This document shows, piece after piece, positions 48,838 to 57,496 of a DNA stretch of 64,000 bases. Each line of letters opens with the position of its first letter. Position 1 is the first letter of the stretch. A program made the translations under genes and the position numbers. The DNA is from a virus, in the IMG/VR virus record IMGVR_UViG_3300045008_000200, positions 19,214 to 83,213 of that record; one strand, written 5' to 3'. The notes beneath the pieces were generated by a model, which had not been told where the DNA came from, searched no databases, and was given only the letters and a program-made list of their open reading frames with translations.

Positions 48838-49160
48838 TGGTGGCGTTTTTCCTTGGTGGCGCGATGCTGTACCTATTCGCCGCGCTTTGCTTCGGCATTC
48901 CATTTCTTCTGGTGTACTCCGTGGGGCACTGGCTGGCCGGATGGCAATTTCCGCCGTCTTCGGTGGGGGGACAGGTGGTGATTTACTGCGTTGGGTGTCT
49001 GCACGCAATGACGGTGTACCGTCTATTGGGCATTTACCAAGAAAAACACAAGCAGCACCGTGCGCAAACCAGTCCTGTCCCTCAGATGCGAGTGCAAAAG
49101 CGTGTGGGTGACGCGCTTCTTCGATCTCGGCAGGCACAGGGGGGTCCGCCGGATGCCTAA
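48783..49160 (+). CDS. Membrane protein with two or three helices, 125 residues
   Basis: GGAGGAAGG lies ahead of ATG 48783; the start overlaps the previous gene by 55 bases. Hydrophobic helices near 17-40 (LMVAFFLGGAMLYLFAALCF) and 60-80. Function unknown. Confidence 0.65.
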   Translation: MARGTEETQKGGERRIILMVAFFLGGAMLYLFAALCFGIPFLLVYSVGHWLAGWQFPPSSVGGQVVIYCVGCLHAMTVYRLLGIYQEKHKQHRAQTSPVPQMRVQKRVGDALLRSRQAQGGPPDA

Positions 49161-50241
49161 AACATTGAGAAAACATGATGATTTGACTATTGAGAATATA
49201 GACCTTCATTGTGGGGATTGTCGGGAAGTTCTCCGTGATTTTCCCGATAATTCCTTTGATTCCGTGGTGACGGACCCCCCATACGGATTGAGCTTTATGG
49301 GCGTAGGGTGGGATCATGGAGTGCCGGGAGTGGTTTTTTGGCGAGAGATTTTGCGCGTAATGAAGCCGGGAGCACACCTTCTGGCTTTTGGGGGCACTCG
49401 TACTTATCATCGGCTGGCTTGTGCAATAGAGGATGCTGGTTTCGAGATCAGAGATCAGATTCAATGGCTTTATGGGTCTGGTTTTCCAAAAAGTTTGGAC
49501 GTTTCAAAAGCGATAGATAAATCCGTTGGCGCAAAGCGGTGGAACGCTAATAACACAGATGGAGATTATATTTATATGGCCCCGGCCTCCGACGCGGCTA
49601 AACAATGGGACGGTTGGGGAACGGCTCTCAAGCCAGCCAATGAGCCTCTTTGCCTTGCCAGAAAGTTCCTATCCGAGAAAACGGTTGTGGCTAACGTGCT
49701 GAAATGGGGAACGGGAGCTTTGAACATAGATGTGTGCAGAATCGCTTACGTGTCGGAGAAGGACAAGAATGGCGCTACGCCGCAAGGCTCCTGTACGAGC
49801 AAGGAATTGGCCGCTATCGGAGCCGAGCCGGATGCGGGCCGTAATCTAAATCGAATAACCTTTGAAAGACCGGAGCAGAAAGGACGTTGGCCTACCAACG
49901 TAATTCACGGCGGGTCGAACGATGTTGTTGAAGTCTTTGCTCAAGAGGCGGGGGCTTTGGATGTGGAAAATACGCCTAGTCGTTTCTTCTACTGTGCCAA
50001 GGCTCCGAAGTCGGAGCGCGGACAGGCAAATACGCATCCCACCGTAAAGCCCGTGGCTTTGATGAAATACCTTGTGTCCCTGATTACTCCACCGGGGGGT
50101 ACGGTTTTGGACCCATTCATGGGAAGCGGTACGACCGGAGTTGCTTGTGCCTGTTTGGGGCACTCTTTCTGCGGCATGGACGTGGAGCAAGAGTTTTGCG
50201 ACATTGCCAGCGTGCGTATAGGCGCTCTTTTTGATGAATAA
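49153..50241 (+). CDS. Beta-class DNA methyltransferase (N6-A or N4-C)
   Basis: 362 residues from ATG 49153. The catalytic DPPY (41-44, VVTDPPYGLS) lies before the SAM motif (DPFMGSGTTG near 320-329), the order of the beta class. HPTVKPVALMKYL before the SAM motif is typical. Methylation could protect phage DNA or mark it. No matching restriction gene is adjacent. It overlaps the next methyltransferase-like gene by 8 bases. Confidence 0.9.
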   Translation: MPKTLRKHDDLTIENIDLHCGDCREVLRDFPDNSFDSVVTDPPYGLSFMGVGWDHGVPGVVFWREILRVMKPGAHLLAFGGTRTYHRLACAIEDAGFEIRDQIQWLYGSGFPKSLDVSKAIDKSVGAKRWNANNTDGDYIYMAPASDAAKQWDGWGTALKPANEPLCLARKFLSEKTVVANVLKWGTGALNIDVCRIAYVSEKDKNGATPQGSCTSKELAAIGAEPDAGRNLNRITFERPEQKGRWPTNVIHGGSNDVVEVFAQEAGALDVENTPSRFFYCAKAPKSERGQANTHPTVKPVALMKYLVSLITPPGGTVLDPFMGSGTTGVACACLGHSFCGMDVEQEFCDIASVRIGALFDE

Positions 50242-50743
50242 AATCCACGGCGACTTCCTGCAAACCCCGCCTTCGGTGCTCATGCCGGTGCTTCCCTACT
50301 TGAAAACGCGATGGGTGGTGTGGGAATGTGCCGCGGGGGAGGGCTCCTTGGTTCGTGGATTGACGGATGCGGGTTTCATGGTGATCGGATCGGACGTGGA
50401 TCAGGGGCAGGATTTCTTGAAGTGGGCACCGGAGAAATTCGATTGCGTCGTGACGCACCCGCCACACTCTGAGTTGACCCGTTTCCTGGCGCGGGCCTAC
50501 GAGTTGGACAAGCCATTTGCCCTCCTCATGCCCCTGCACGCTTTGGACACGCCGAAACGACAGGCGCTTTTCCGCCGAGGGCTTGAATTGATCCTTTTGC
50601 CGGAGCGGGTGTGTTTCTATAAGCCGGGGATGGAGAAGCCGTTGGATCAGTGGATTCTTGCATGGTTCACTTGGAGACTGAGAGTAGGGCGGCAACTCAC
50701 CTTCTATCAAGGTGCGGTGAACATCTACCCGAAAAATCCTTGA
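50234..50743 (+). CDS. SAM-methyltransferase-like protein with altered catalytic motif
   Basis: 169 residues from ATG 50234. ECAAGEGSLVRGLTDAGFMV, IGSDVDQGQDFL and FDCVVTHPPHSELTRFLARA follow the class I DNA methyltransferase layout (motif I, motif II, motif IV), but motif IV reads THPPHS rather than NPPY. The final SAM domain half is present. It may be inactive or use a different target. Paired with the upstream methyltransferase. Confidence 0.7.
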   Translation: MNKIHGDFLQTPPSVLMPVLPYLKTRWVVWECAAGEGSLVRGLTDAGFMVIGSDVDQGQDFLKWAPEKFDCVVTHPPHSELTRFLARAYELDKPFALLMPLHALDTPKRQALFRRGLELILLPERVCFYKPGMEKPLDQWILAWFTWRLRVGRQLTFYQGAVNIYPKNP

Positions 50744-50831
50744 CACCGCAGGGCTTCGAGGGGGAGCAACGCGGGGCTTAGTCAGCCTCATGTGCCGCGT
50801 CACACGATCTTTGAGAGAAAAAAAAAAATAC

Positions 50832-50860
50832 TTGACACGTCGAATGCGGGGTGTTACGTT
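50832..50860 (+). promoter_or_regulatory. Regulated promoter (TTGACA-17-TACGTT) of the putative small RNA
   Basis: TTGACA 50832-50837, spacer CGTCGAATGCGGGGTGT, TACGTT 50855-50860. A long A-tract (50819-50828) lies directly upstream and could act as an UP element for alpha-CTD. No gene starts downstream before the next promoter. Confidence 0.78.
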
Positions 50861-50867
50861 GAAAGTG

Positions 50868-50970
50868 CATTGTTGTAGGAGTGGCCCCCAAGCCACTCGC
50901 CCCTTGGTCAAGTGTCCAGTGTCAGGCAGTGCCCGGTGGGGCTGGTCCTCATCGGGCATTTGCCTTTTTA
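50868..50970 (+). ncRNA. Putative small regulatory RNA with terminator
   Basis: The expected transcript from promoter 50832 has no credible reading frame. It contains a 7-bp hairpin GAGTGGC-CCCCAA-GCCACTC (50879-50898) and ends in a hairpin made of GGCA-g-TGCCCG (50925-50935) and CGGGCA-TT-TGCC (50953-50964) followed by TTTTTA, a rho-independent terminator form. Size is about 100 bases. Function and targets are unknown; secondary structure is read by eye. Confidence 0.55.
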
Positions 50971-50989
50971 TGGGAGCGGTATGCGAAAG

Positions 50990-51003
50990 TGCAAGCGCGC
51001 GCA
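50990..51003. repeat. 14-bp dispersed palindrome variant upstream of a promoter
   Basis: TGCAAGCGCGCGCA, with a changed right arm, 8 bases (TTTTTCCA) before the -35 box at 51012. The conserved spacing supports it despite the mismatches. Confidence 0.6.
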
Positions 51004-51011
51004 TTTTTCCA

Positions 51012-51040
51012 TTGACAATCCGTTTTTGACGTGTTAGGTT
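51012..51040 (+). promoter_or_regulatory. Regulated promoter (TTGACA-17-TAGGTT) of the CobS-like gene
   Basis: TTGACA 51012-51017, spacer ATCCGTTTTTGACGTGT, TAGGTT 51035-51040. Confidence 0.8.
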
Positions 51041-51075
51041 TCGGATGAACACTTGAACTACAAGAGGACATGACA

Positions 51076-52416
51076 ATGCCAGAAGCGAGAAAAAGACCGA
51101 GATGGATGGCCGGAAGGGGCCGCAAGGATATGGCTTCCACAATCCCCCATTCCGTCAGGGAGCGGGTGACTTCCGAAGAAGCGGGAACCGCGGCGAAGCG
51201 TGTCCCCCGTGTCCCGCCGATTGCTTCTGCCAGTACGGACCCGGAGCTTGCGAACCGGTTTGCGGATTTCCTTATTACTGATATTCAGGATCATCCCGAT
51301 GAGTACCCCAAATCCGTTGCGGATTTGGGACGGGCCGCGAAGGTCTCCGCCACTTACGTTCGTTTTCAGGTTGCCAAGCCGGACCTGATTGCTCGTGTAC
51401 GTGCTGAGACCGGAATGACAATGGAAAGTGATGGTGCGACCGTTACCCTTGATGGTACTCCGGTAGCACCCCGCACCCCCAGCGGCGAGGGGGTAACGGT
51501 GAAAAAGGATGGAGCACGCCCCGATACGTGGCGGGTGCGTCCTATGTCCTCGTCAACGGACTCCACGGTGGACCACGACCCCAATTTTTTCCACTATCCG
51601 CCGGGTTTCAAGGAGCGTGTTCGGGCCATTCTTGCCGCCGATCTAAACTTGTGGTTTTACGGAGAAACCGGCACCGGCAAGTCAGAAGGCTTTGAGCGTA
51701 TCTGCGAAGAGGATTCGCGCAAGGTAGTCAAGGCGTCCTGCAACGGGGAATCGTCGGTGGACGACGTGCTTGGACATTTTATCCTGCGTGGTACGGAAAC
51801 CGTGTGGGTGGACGGCGCTCTTCCTCTAGCCATGAAGACCGGCGCGGTGCTGATCTGCGAAGAAGTGGACGCGGCTCCGGCGGAGATCAACCTTGCTCTG
51901 CAACGGGCTTTGGAAGTGCGTGTTGGACGTAAACGGCATTTCCTGAATCCGCGCAACGGGGAGGAAGTTGAAGCGCAGCCGGGCTTCCTGATCGCCGCGA
52001 CGGCCAACACCAGTGGCGGCGGGGACTACTCCGGTATCTATGCCGGAACGCAGACGCAGAATGCGGCCTTCCGAGATCGTTTCGTGTTTATTCAGGTGAC
52101 GTACCCGGATGAGCCTTCTGAGATCAAGATTCTACAACATCGGGTGAAGGATTTTCCCTTTACGATTGCACAAAAAGCAGTGCGTCTCGCCAACTACGCC
52201 CGTAACGCAATGAAAAACGGGCAAACCTTCACTCCGGTTTCAACACGCTCCCTACTTGGGTTTGCGCAGTTGTATATGGCTTTCACCACCGGTGGTATTG
52301 GGGAGCGTACTTCCTTGCGTGACGCCTTGAATGCCACGATCTTTCACAAGGCGGCTTCCCCGTCCGATTCCAAGGCCCTCTCCGAGATGGCGCAAAAACT
52401 CTTTGGCACCTTCTGA
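51076..52416 (+). CDS. CobS-like AAA+ ATPase (MoxR type)
   Basis: 446 residues from ATG 51076, chosen over ATG 51070 because GAGGA is then 7 bases ahead. Walker A GETGTGKS near 196-203, Walker B VLICEEVDAAP near 258, sensor region FLIAATANTSGGG. An HTH-like segment (SVADLGRAAKVSATYVRFQV) near 80 precedes the ATPase. Like cobaltochelatase CobS, it is followed by a CobT-like VWA protein. In phages such pairs have unknown targets; MoxR-VWA pairs elsewhere act as assembly or activation chaperones. Confidence 0.85.
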   Translation: MPEARKRPRWMAGRGRKDMASTIPHSVRERVTSEEAGTAAKRVPRVPPIASASTDPELANRFADFLITDIQDHPDEYPKSVADLGRAAKVSATYVRFQVAKPDLIARVRAETGMTMESDGATVTLDGTPVAPRTPSGEGVTVKKDGARPDTWRVRPMSSSTDSTVDHDPNFFHYPPGFKERVRAILAADLNLWFYGETGTGKSEGFERICEEDSRKVVKASCNGESSVDDVLGHFILRGTETVWVDGALPLAMKTGAVLICEEVDAAPAEINLALQRALEVRVGRKRHFLNPRNGEEVEAQPGFLIAATANTSGGGDYSGIYAGTQTQNAAFRDRFVFIQVTYPDEPSEIKILQHRVKDFPFTIAQKAVRLANYARNAMKNGQTFTPVSTRSLLGFAQLYMAFTTGGIGERTSLRDALNATIFHKAASPSDSKALSEMAQKLFGTF

Positions 52417-52422
52417 AAATAC

Positions 52423-52451
52423 TTGACAAGTCTTTTGCGCCGTGTTAGGTT
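52423..52451 (+). promoter_or_regulatory. Regulated promoter (TTGACA-17-TAGGTT) of the CobT-like gene
   Basis: TTGACA 52423-52428, spacer AGTCTTTTGCGCCGTGT, TAGGTT 52446-52451. A separate promoter lets CobT be expressed apart from CobS. Confidence 0.8.
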
Positions 52452-52486
52452 ATACTTGACGTGGCGCTTTGGTTCAGGGAGTGCCC

Positions 52487-54439
52487 ATGACGACAAGGGC
52501 AATACAAGTCCTAGAAACGGCGAGCGAAAAAGTTGCACGGATGATGACGGCAACGGGCGTCACCGTGCAATTTCATCCGAAGTGCACGGTGCCTTGTGCA
52601 GACCCCGAAACGCTGTCCATTGTGCTCCCACCGCTGCCTGAAAAGCTGACCGAGGAAGAGGAAATGAAACTCCGTGGCGCTCTTGACCACGAAGTTGCGC
52701 ACATCCTCTTTAGCAAGAACAAGGATGGAAAGCCGGAAAACTTGGGCAAGCTGGGGGGAACACTAGCCGGGTACTTGTTCAATATCGTGGAAGACGGGCG
52801 CGTGAATCGCCTCATTGCCGAAAAATTCATGGGGGCTGGTGAGAATATCTTGGTGGAAGAACGGATGATTTTCAGGCATCATGCCGCAGAAGTGGCAACC
52901 AAGCGACCTACTTTGTCGGAAAAAGACAGGGTGAACTTGGAGCGATGGATTGCAGTGATGCGGGCGGTTGAAAAGTACGTTTTTCGGAGCGGGGAAGATG
53001 TCACGACTCCGCTGGGGCCGTCTCGCTTTGATGCGACCCTTCCTGCTTCCCTGAAAGCTCGTCTTGAAGCCGTGGCGACCTTAGAAGACGCCAAGGAGTG
53101 TGCGGACCCTATCAAGGTGTGGCTTTTCGGCAATCCTGATGAAGCCAAAAAAACCAAAAGCGACGCCCGCAAAGACGCGGGGAAGACCAAATCCGACAAA
53201 CGCGGCTCCGGTTCAGGCAAACCAGACCCTTCCAAGGGGTTTGAGGAGCCGGAGAAGGATGCAAAGGAGGAAGCCGGAGACAACAAAGCCGTGGAGGAAG
53301 AGAAGAAAGAAGCAGGGGGTAAGAACAAAGAGGAAAAGAAAGAAAAACCGGAAGCAAAGAGCGATTTAGAAGACGGTGAAGGCTTCGAGGAAAAAGATAC
53401 CGATAGGGATGGTGAGTTATTTGGGGAAGATGACGAAGAAAACGTCGGCGCTCTTGTCGCAGTTATGATGGAAGGGGAAGCGGATAAGGCGGAGTTCCTA
53501 GAGATTTCCGTTGATGCCTTCCGGGGGGAGACCCGGTACTACGTGGACACGTCAACGGATGCGGAAGTCCATGTGAGGGACGTTGCCAAGTATAGTTGGC
53601 GGGACGGAATGATTGACCCGGAGGCCCTCATTGAAGGGAAGCGTCTTTTCTCTGGCTTGGTGGACAAGGTGGCGGCTCTCCGTGGGCGACTCATTATGGA
53701 CCTTCAAAGCATCGGAAGAAAATGGGAGCGCCATCTTGAGACCGGTATCTTGGATACCCGCGCTCTTCATCGTCCATTCGTCGGTGATCCGCGGATGTTC
53801 GCCAACCGGGTCAAAAGGGAAAAAATCCATACGGCGGTTACGCTGCTTCAAGACTGCTCAAGTTCCATGCACGGAAAAAAGTTCAACACGTCCATTCAGC
53901 TTGCCGCCCTCTTCTGCGATGCGTTAGAGATGGCAAACGTACCGTGTGAAGTGCTTGGTTTTACTACGCATTATAATGCACGTCCCACGTTTGGCATTCG
54001 CCATGAATCCTTGCTTCATGTCGTTTTCAAGAGTTTCCAAGAGCGGGCTTGGTCGCACCGGAATGACTGGTATGCAATGAATGACCTGCTAGGTCAGAAT
54101 GTGGACGGGGAAGGTGTGCTTTGGGCGGCAAAGCGGCTTGTGGTGCGGCCTGAGCGCCGGAAGGTGCTTTTTGTACTCTCCGATGGTATCCCGATGGCGA
54201 TGGTTGATGGGCGTGGGACTGGTGGTGTTTACATTCTTCACTCCCACCTGAGAGAATCAGTCCGGGCGGCGGAGTTGGCCGGGATCGAGGTGATCGGTGT
54301 GGGGATCAGGACGGATGCACCCCGGTATTTCTACCGGAAGCATGTTGTTTACGATAGCCTTGGCGATTTGATGACGGGCTTCTACTCCGGGGTAGCTTCC
54401 CTACTTAGAGGGGGTCCGGGCTTGCCGATGGCCGTGTGA
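52487..54439 (+). CDS. CobT-like VWA protein with HExxH motif
   Basis: 650 residues from ATG 52487 (AGGGAG 5 bases ahead). N-terminal HEVAH at 68-72 within LDHEVAHILFS, followed by VEDGRVNRLI, gives a metallopeptidase-like signature. Residues about 215-315 are a Lys/Glu-rich linker. The C-terminus is a VWA domain with MIDAS motif DCSSSM near 457 and VLFVLSDGIPMA near 560. CobT couples metal-ion binding to CobS ATPase in cobaltochelatase. In phages the pair is common without a cobalamin pathway. Confidence 0.85.
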   Translation: MTTRAIQVLETASEKVARMMTATGVTVQFHPKCTVPCADPETLSIVLPPLPEKLTEEEEMKLRGALDHEVAHILFSKNKDGKPENLGKLGGTLAGYLFNIVEDGRVNRLIAEKFMGAGENILVEERMIFRHHAAEVATKRPTLSEKDRVNLERWIAVMRAVEKYVFRSGEDVTTPLGPSRFDATLPASLKARLEAVATLEDAKECADPIKVWLFGNPDEAKKTKSDARKDAGKTKSDKRGSGSGKPDPSKGFEEPEKDAKEEAGDNKAVEEEKKEAGGKNKEEKKEKPEAKSDLEDGEGFEEKDTDRDGELFGEDDEENVGALVAVMMEGEADKAEFLEISVDAFRGETRYYVDTSTDAEVHVRDVAKYSWRDGMIDPEALIEGKRLFSGLVDKVAALRGRLIMDLQSIGRKWERHLETGILDTRALHRPFVGDPRMFANRVKREKIHTAVTLLQDCSSSMHGKKFNTSIQLAALFCDALEMANVPCEVLGFTTHYNARPTFGIRHESLLHVVFKSFQERAWSHRNDWYAMNDLLGQNVDGEGVLWAAKRLVVRPERRKVLFVLSDGIPMAMVDGRGTGGVYILHSHLRESVRAAELAGIEVIGVGIRTDAPRYFYRKHVVYDSLGDLMTGFYSGVASLLRGGPGLPMAV

Positions 54440-54449
54440 GGAAGACTGC

Positions 54450-55511
54450 ATGAGGTTGTGCCTTGTGCCGGATACACTGACCGGGGTAAAGCCGGTGACG
54501 GCACAAGTGTATCTGCTCATGGCATCCCGAACCAACGAGTACGGGGTGTCCTGCATTTCCCAGGGGGAGATTGCCAAGACCTTGCGAATAAGCGAACGCA
54601 CGGCCAAGCGTTGCACCGGGGAACTTGAAGACCTTGGAATGATTCGGCATGTTGGCCGGGGTAGATGGGAGACGGCTGTGGGAGTGTTCTACTCGAAAAA
54701 CCGGGCGGCGGGCTACCGAAAGCGAGAGGGGACGAAAGGTGACGCCCGTGACACCTTTGGGGGGAAAGGTGACACCCATGACCCGTTACAAGTAGTCAGT
54801 AAAAAATTTCCTACTTTGAATGTACTTGGTACGAATAATGCTAATATACTAGCTGCGGGCCACCCATGTCACCTTTCGGGCCAAAAGGTGCCACCCATGT
54901 CACCTTTCATGTTTTCCGCGGAGTTGAACATGGCTTTGAATCTCAAAACAGTGGTGCAATCCTTCACTCCTGGTGCTCCCCCGGCGGATCAGAAGAAGGA
55001 TACCGAGAAGAAGTTGTTTTCCCGATCTGATACGGGGCAGTTTGCCGCAAGAGAGACGGAATTGGATGCCTTGCCGGTGGAGCGATGGACGGTGGGGAAT
55101 TTCGCCTCATATTGGCGGCAGCGGTACTATGCTCTCTACCCGAACGAGGGGCGGGTGCCTGCGGACGTGTTGATTGGGCGCAAGGGATTCGGGCAGTTGA
55201 AGAAGCTGCTTGGGCGCTTGGGCGACTCCCGGATGACGGAAGAGGACTCCCTTGCCGAAGCCCGGCAGAAGTTACGTGCGCTCCTGGACCATTTTTTCGA
55301 CAATGCGCCGCGGATCATGGCTGGTCTTGGGTTGACAGGTCGGCCTTTTCCCGGCTTGTTGGTGGGGTGGCAGGCGTCCATTGAGGAAGACATGAGGGGG
55401 ACCAAGCGCATTTCCCCGCGAGTGGCGACGGCGATGGATGAGGAGTGTCCGGGCGGGGACAGTGACGATCACGGCTTGGCTGGCGTTGAGGATTTTCTGA
55501 ATGACGAATGA
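54450..55511 (+). CDS. Winged-helix replication initiator-like protein, 353 residues
   Basis: N-terminal wHTH at about 12-75 (TAQVYLLMASRTNEYGVSCI, GEIAKTLRISERTAKRCTGE, DLGMIRHVGRGRW), as in phage replication O or DnaD-type initiators. The centre is disordered (KGDARDTFGGKGDTHDP), the C-terminus helical and conserved-looking (FASYWRQRYYALYPNEGRV), a possible partner surface for the loader. It heads the replication genes. The initiator role is inferred from fold and position. Confidence 0.65.
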   Translation: MRLCLVPDTLTGVKPVTAQVYLLMASRTNEYGVSCISQGEIAKTLRISERTAKRCTGELEDLGMIRHVGRGRWETAVGVFYSKNRAAGYRKREGTKGDARDTFGGKGDTHDPLQVVSKKFPTLNVLGTNNANILAAGHPCHLSGQKVPPMSPFMFSAELNMALNLKTVVQSFTPGAPPADQKKDTEKKLFSRSDTGQFAARETELDALPVERWTVGNFASYWRQRYYALYPNEGRVPADVLIGRKGFGQLKKLLGRLGDSRMTEEDSLAEARQKLRALLDHFFDNAPRIMAGLGLTGRPFPGLLVGWQASIEEDMRGTKRISPRVATAMDEECPGGDSDDHGLAGVEDFLNDE

Positions 55512-56142
55512 GCACAGAGGGCGTGGGCCGCACCCCACGATACAGGCCGATTCGTGCTCCACGGTGCGTGAGCTTGGTCCGCGTGACATGGAGATTATGA
55601 ATTTGCCCGCTGCTTTTTGGGGCACTACTCTGAGCGGATTGCCGTTGGGACCGGCGCGGGTGGCGGTGGACAGATTCGTTCGGCAGACCGTGGAAGCCAT
55701 GCGCAGCCCCGTGCACACCTGTTTCATCTTTCATGGGAACCTCGCCGTGGGTAACGATGCCGCGTCCATCATGGCGAAGAAGTCACGGGCGCATGGTTTT
55801 CGCGTTTTGTTTGTGTACGCGACCGACTTGGTGCGTCTCTGCATGGAAGACGACCTCTCGCCGGACGATGAGCAGACGTTTGAAGAGCGCCTTTACACCA
55901 CCGACCTTTTGGTGATCTCCGGCCTTGGGATGGAAAGCACCACGGACAAGTTTCGGGAGCTTTTCGGAAGCATTTTGCAGACGCGACAGAACGAGCTTTT
56001 CAAGACCGTGTTGGTTTCTGGCTTGTCCCTTTCGGTGTTGCGTTCTCACTACAAGGGGGCCATTTCTGGACTTTTTGAGGGGCGCGGACTTCAAATACCG
56101 TGCGGGGATGCAAGCGATTGCACCGGGGGTGAGAAGAGATGA
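55501..56142 (+). CDS. DnaC/IstB-like helicase loader with degenerate P-loop
   Basis: 213 residues. FIFHGNLAVGNDAASIMAKK near 76-95 sits where DnaC has GxxGxGKT, and TTDLLVISGLGME near 132 where DnaC has DLLxIDDLG, so ATP binding and hydrolysis residues are lost. The start overlaps the initiator gene by 11 bases and the stop overlaps DnaB by 4. Probably loads the helicase without ATP use, or with the host DnaC. Confidence 0.68.
   Translation: MTNEHRGRGPHPTIQADSCSTVRELGPRDMEIMNLPAAFWGTTLSGLPLGPARVAVDRFVRQTVEAMRSPVHTCFIFHGNLAVGNDAASIMAKKSRAHGFRVLFVYATDLVRLCMEDDLSPDDEQTFEERLYTTDLLVISGLGMESTTDKFRELFGSILQTRQNELFKTVLVSGLSLSVLRSHYKGAISGLFEGRGLQIPCGDASDCTGGEKR
56109..56122. repeat. 14-bp dispersed palindrome (exact consensus)
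   Basis: TGCAAGCGATTGCA at the very end of the loader gene, 17 bases before the DnaB start. It encodes ASDC here, a different frame from the VQAIA copies. Confidence 0.72.
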
Positions 56143-57416
56143 GCCAGCTTGAGCAAGACCTTCTCTCCCGTGTGCTCCGGCACCCCGAAGAATTGAAAGA
56201 AGTGTTGACGCACTCTCTTACCGACCGGCATTTTCGTGACCCGTCGAGGCTGGATGTGTTCAAGTACATCATGGGCGTTCGCCGGACCACGGGAAAGGTG
56301 CCAAGCCCTGAGACTGTGGCCCGGTACACCGGCTTCACCGCGTCTGATCCGCCGGAGACGGCCAAGTTCTATTGTCTTGAGATGGTGAAGCGGGCGACCT
56401 TCTATGCGTTGCAAGAAGGTGTGAATACCGCGGTGGACATGCTCAACGCCGGGAACGTGTATGATGCGGTCAGACAGGTGGCGTTGGCACATCGGGATGC
56501 GGCACGGGAAGCCGCGTACCAGCATGAGGTATTTTCCACGGAAGCGGTTGAATTGCGTGAAGAGCGGTATGACAAGGCCAAGGCTCGCGGCGGGGAGCCG
56601 GAAGGCTGGCCAATGCCTTGGGAACCTTTGACGAAGGCGACGATGGGATGGCGTCCAAGCCTGCTCGGTTTGATTGCGGCCCGCACTGGCGTCGGCAAAA
56701 CGATGCAAATGATAATGCACGCCGACTGTGCGTGGTCGGCGGGGGCCAAGGTAACGATCATTTCGCCTGAAATGTCCCCCCAATCCTTGCAGCTTCGCCA
56801 CGATGCCTACGTTGCGCAGGTGCCAATGAGTCGTCTTTTGGAAGGCACTTTGTCGGAAGACGATGAGGCGGAGTACCGGCGCACACTTGGTCTGCTCCGG
56901 TCCTACGAAGGGATCAAGATTGTCGGGCACAACATGGCCGCGACGGTGCCGGACGTGATTGCCACGATTGAACGGACGGAGCCGGATATTCTTTTCATTG
57001 ACAGCCTTTATCTGGTCCGCCCCACCCACTTTTCCGCCCGGATGAGTCGGAATGACCGTTTGGCGGAGTTGGGTGATGAGATGGCGACGTTGGCGAACGA
57101 TTACAAGATTCCCATTGTCGGATGCGTGCAGATCAACCGACAGCAGAAGAAGGGCGCGAAGGAAGTGGACACCGAAAACATCTACGGCACGGATGTTTTC
57201 GGGCAGCACGCCAGCATCATTCTTGGGATGGTGCAGTACCCCGAAGACAAGGCGGAAGGGTCCATGCACCTTTCCTGCTTCAAAAACCGTGACGGCCTCG
57301 TGTGTGCCTTGAAGGTGCGGTGGGACTTTGAGGACATGGTGTTTGACACCGTGGCCTTCGAGATGGGAGTGACCATGTTGAAACCGGCCAGGCCGCCGGT
57401 GGTGAAGGTGTGGTGA
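56139..57416 (+). CDS. DnaB-like replicative helicase
   Basis: 425 residues. The N-terminal helical domain is short; the RecA-like domain has Walker A AARTGVGKT near 181-189, Walker B DILFIDSLY near 282 and GCVQINRQQKKG near 328, typical of DnaB. It unwinds the fork and recruits the primase encoded next. ATGA overlap with the loader gene. Confidence 0.9.
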   Translation: MSQLEQDLLSRVLRHPEELKEVLTHSLTDRHFRDPSRLDVFKYIMGVRRTTGKVPSPETVARYTGFTASDPPETAKFYCLEMVKRATFYALQEGVNTAVDMLNAGNVYDAVRQVALAHRDAAREAAYQHEVFSTEAVELREERYDKAKARGGEPEGWPMPWEPLTKATMGWRPSLLGLIAARTGVGKTMQMIMHADCAWSAGAKVTIISPEMSPQSLQLRHDAYVAQVPMSRLLEGTLSEDDEAEYRRTLGLLRSYEGIKIVGHNMAATVPDVIATIERTEPDILFIDSLYLVRPTHFSARMSRNDRLAELGDEMATLANDYKIPIVGCVQINRQQKKGAKEVDTENIYGTDVFGQHASIILGMVQYPEDKAEGSMHLSCFKNRDGLVCALKVRWDFEDMVFDTVAFEMGVTMLKPARPPVVKVW

Positions 57417-57496
57417 TGGGCTGTTGTTGAGGAGGGGGTTGGGGCGGTGGATGTGCGTTTGAGGCAGACGACGACCTTCCCTTGTGAGGGTGAGAG

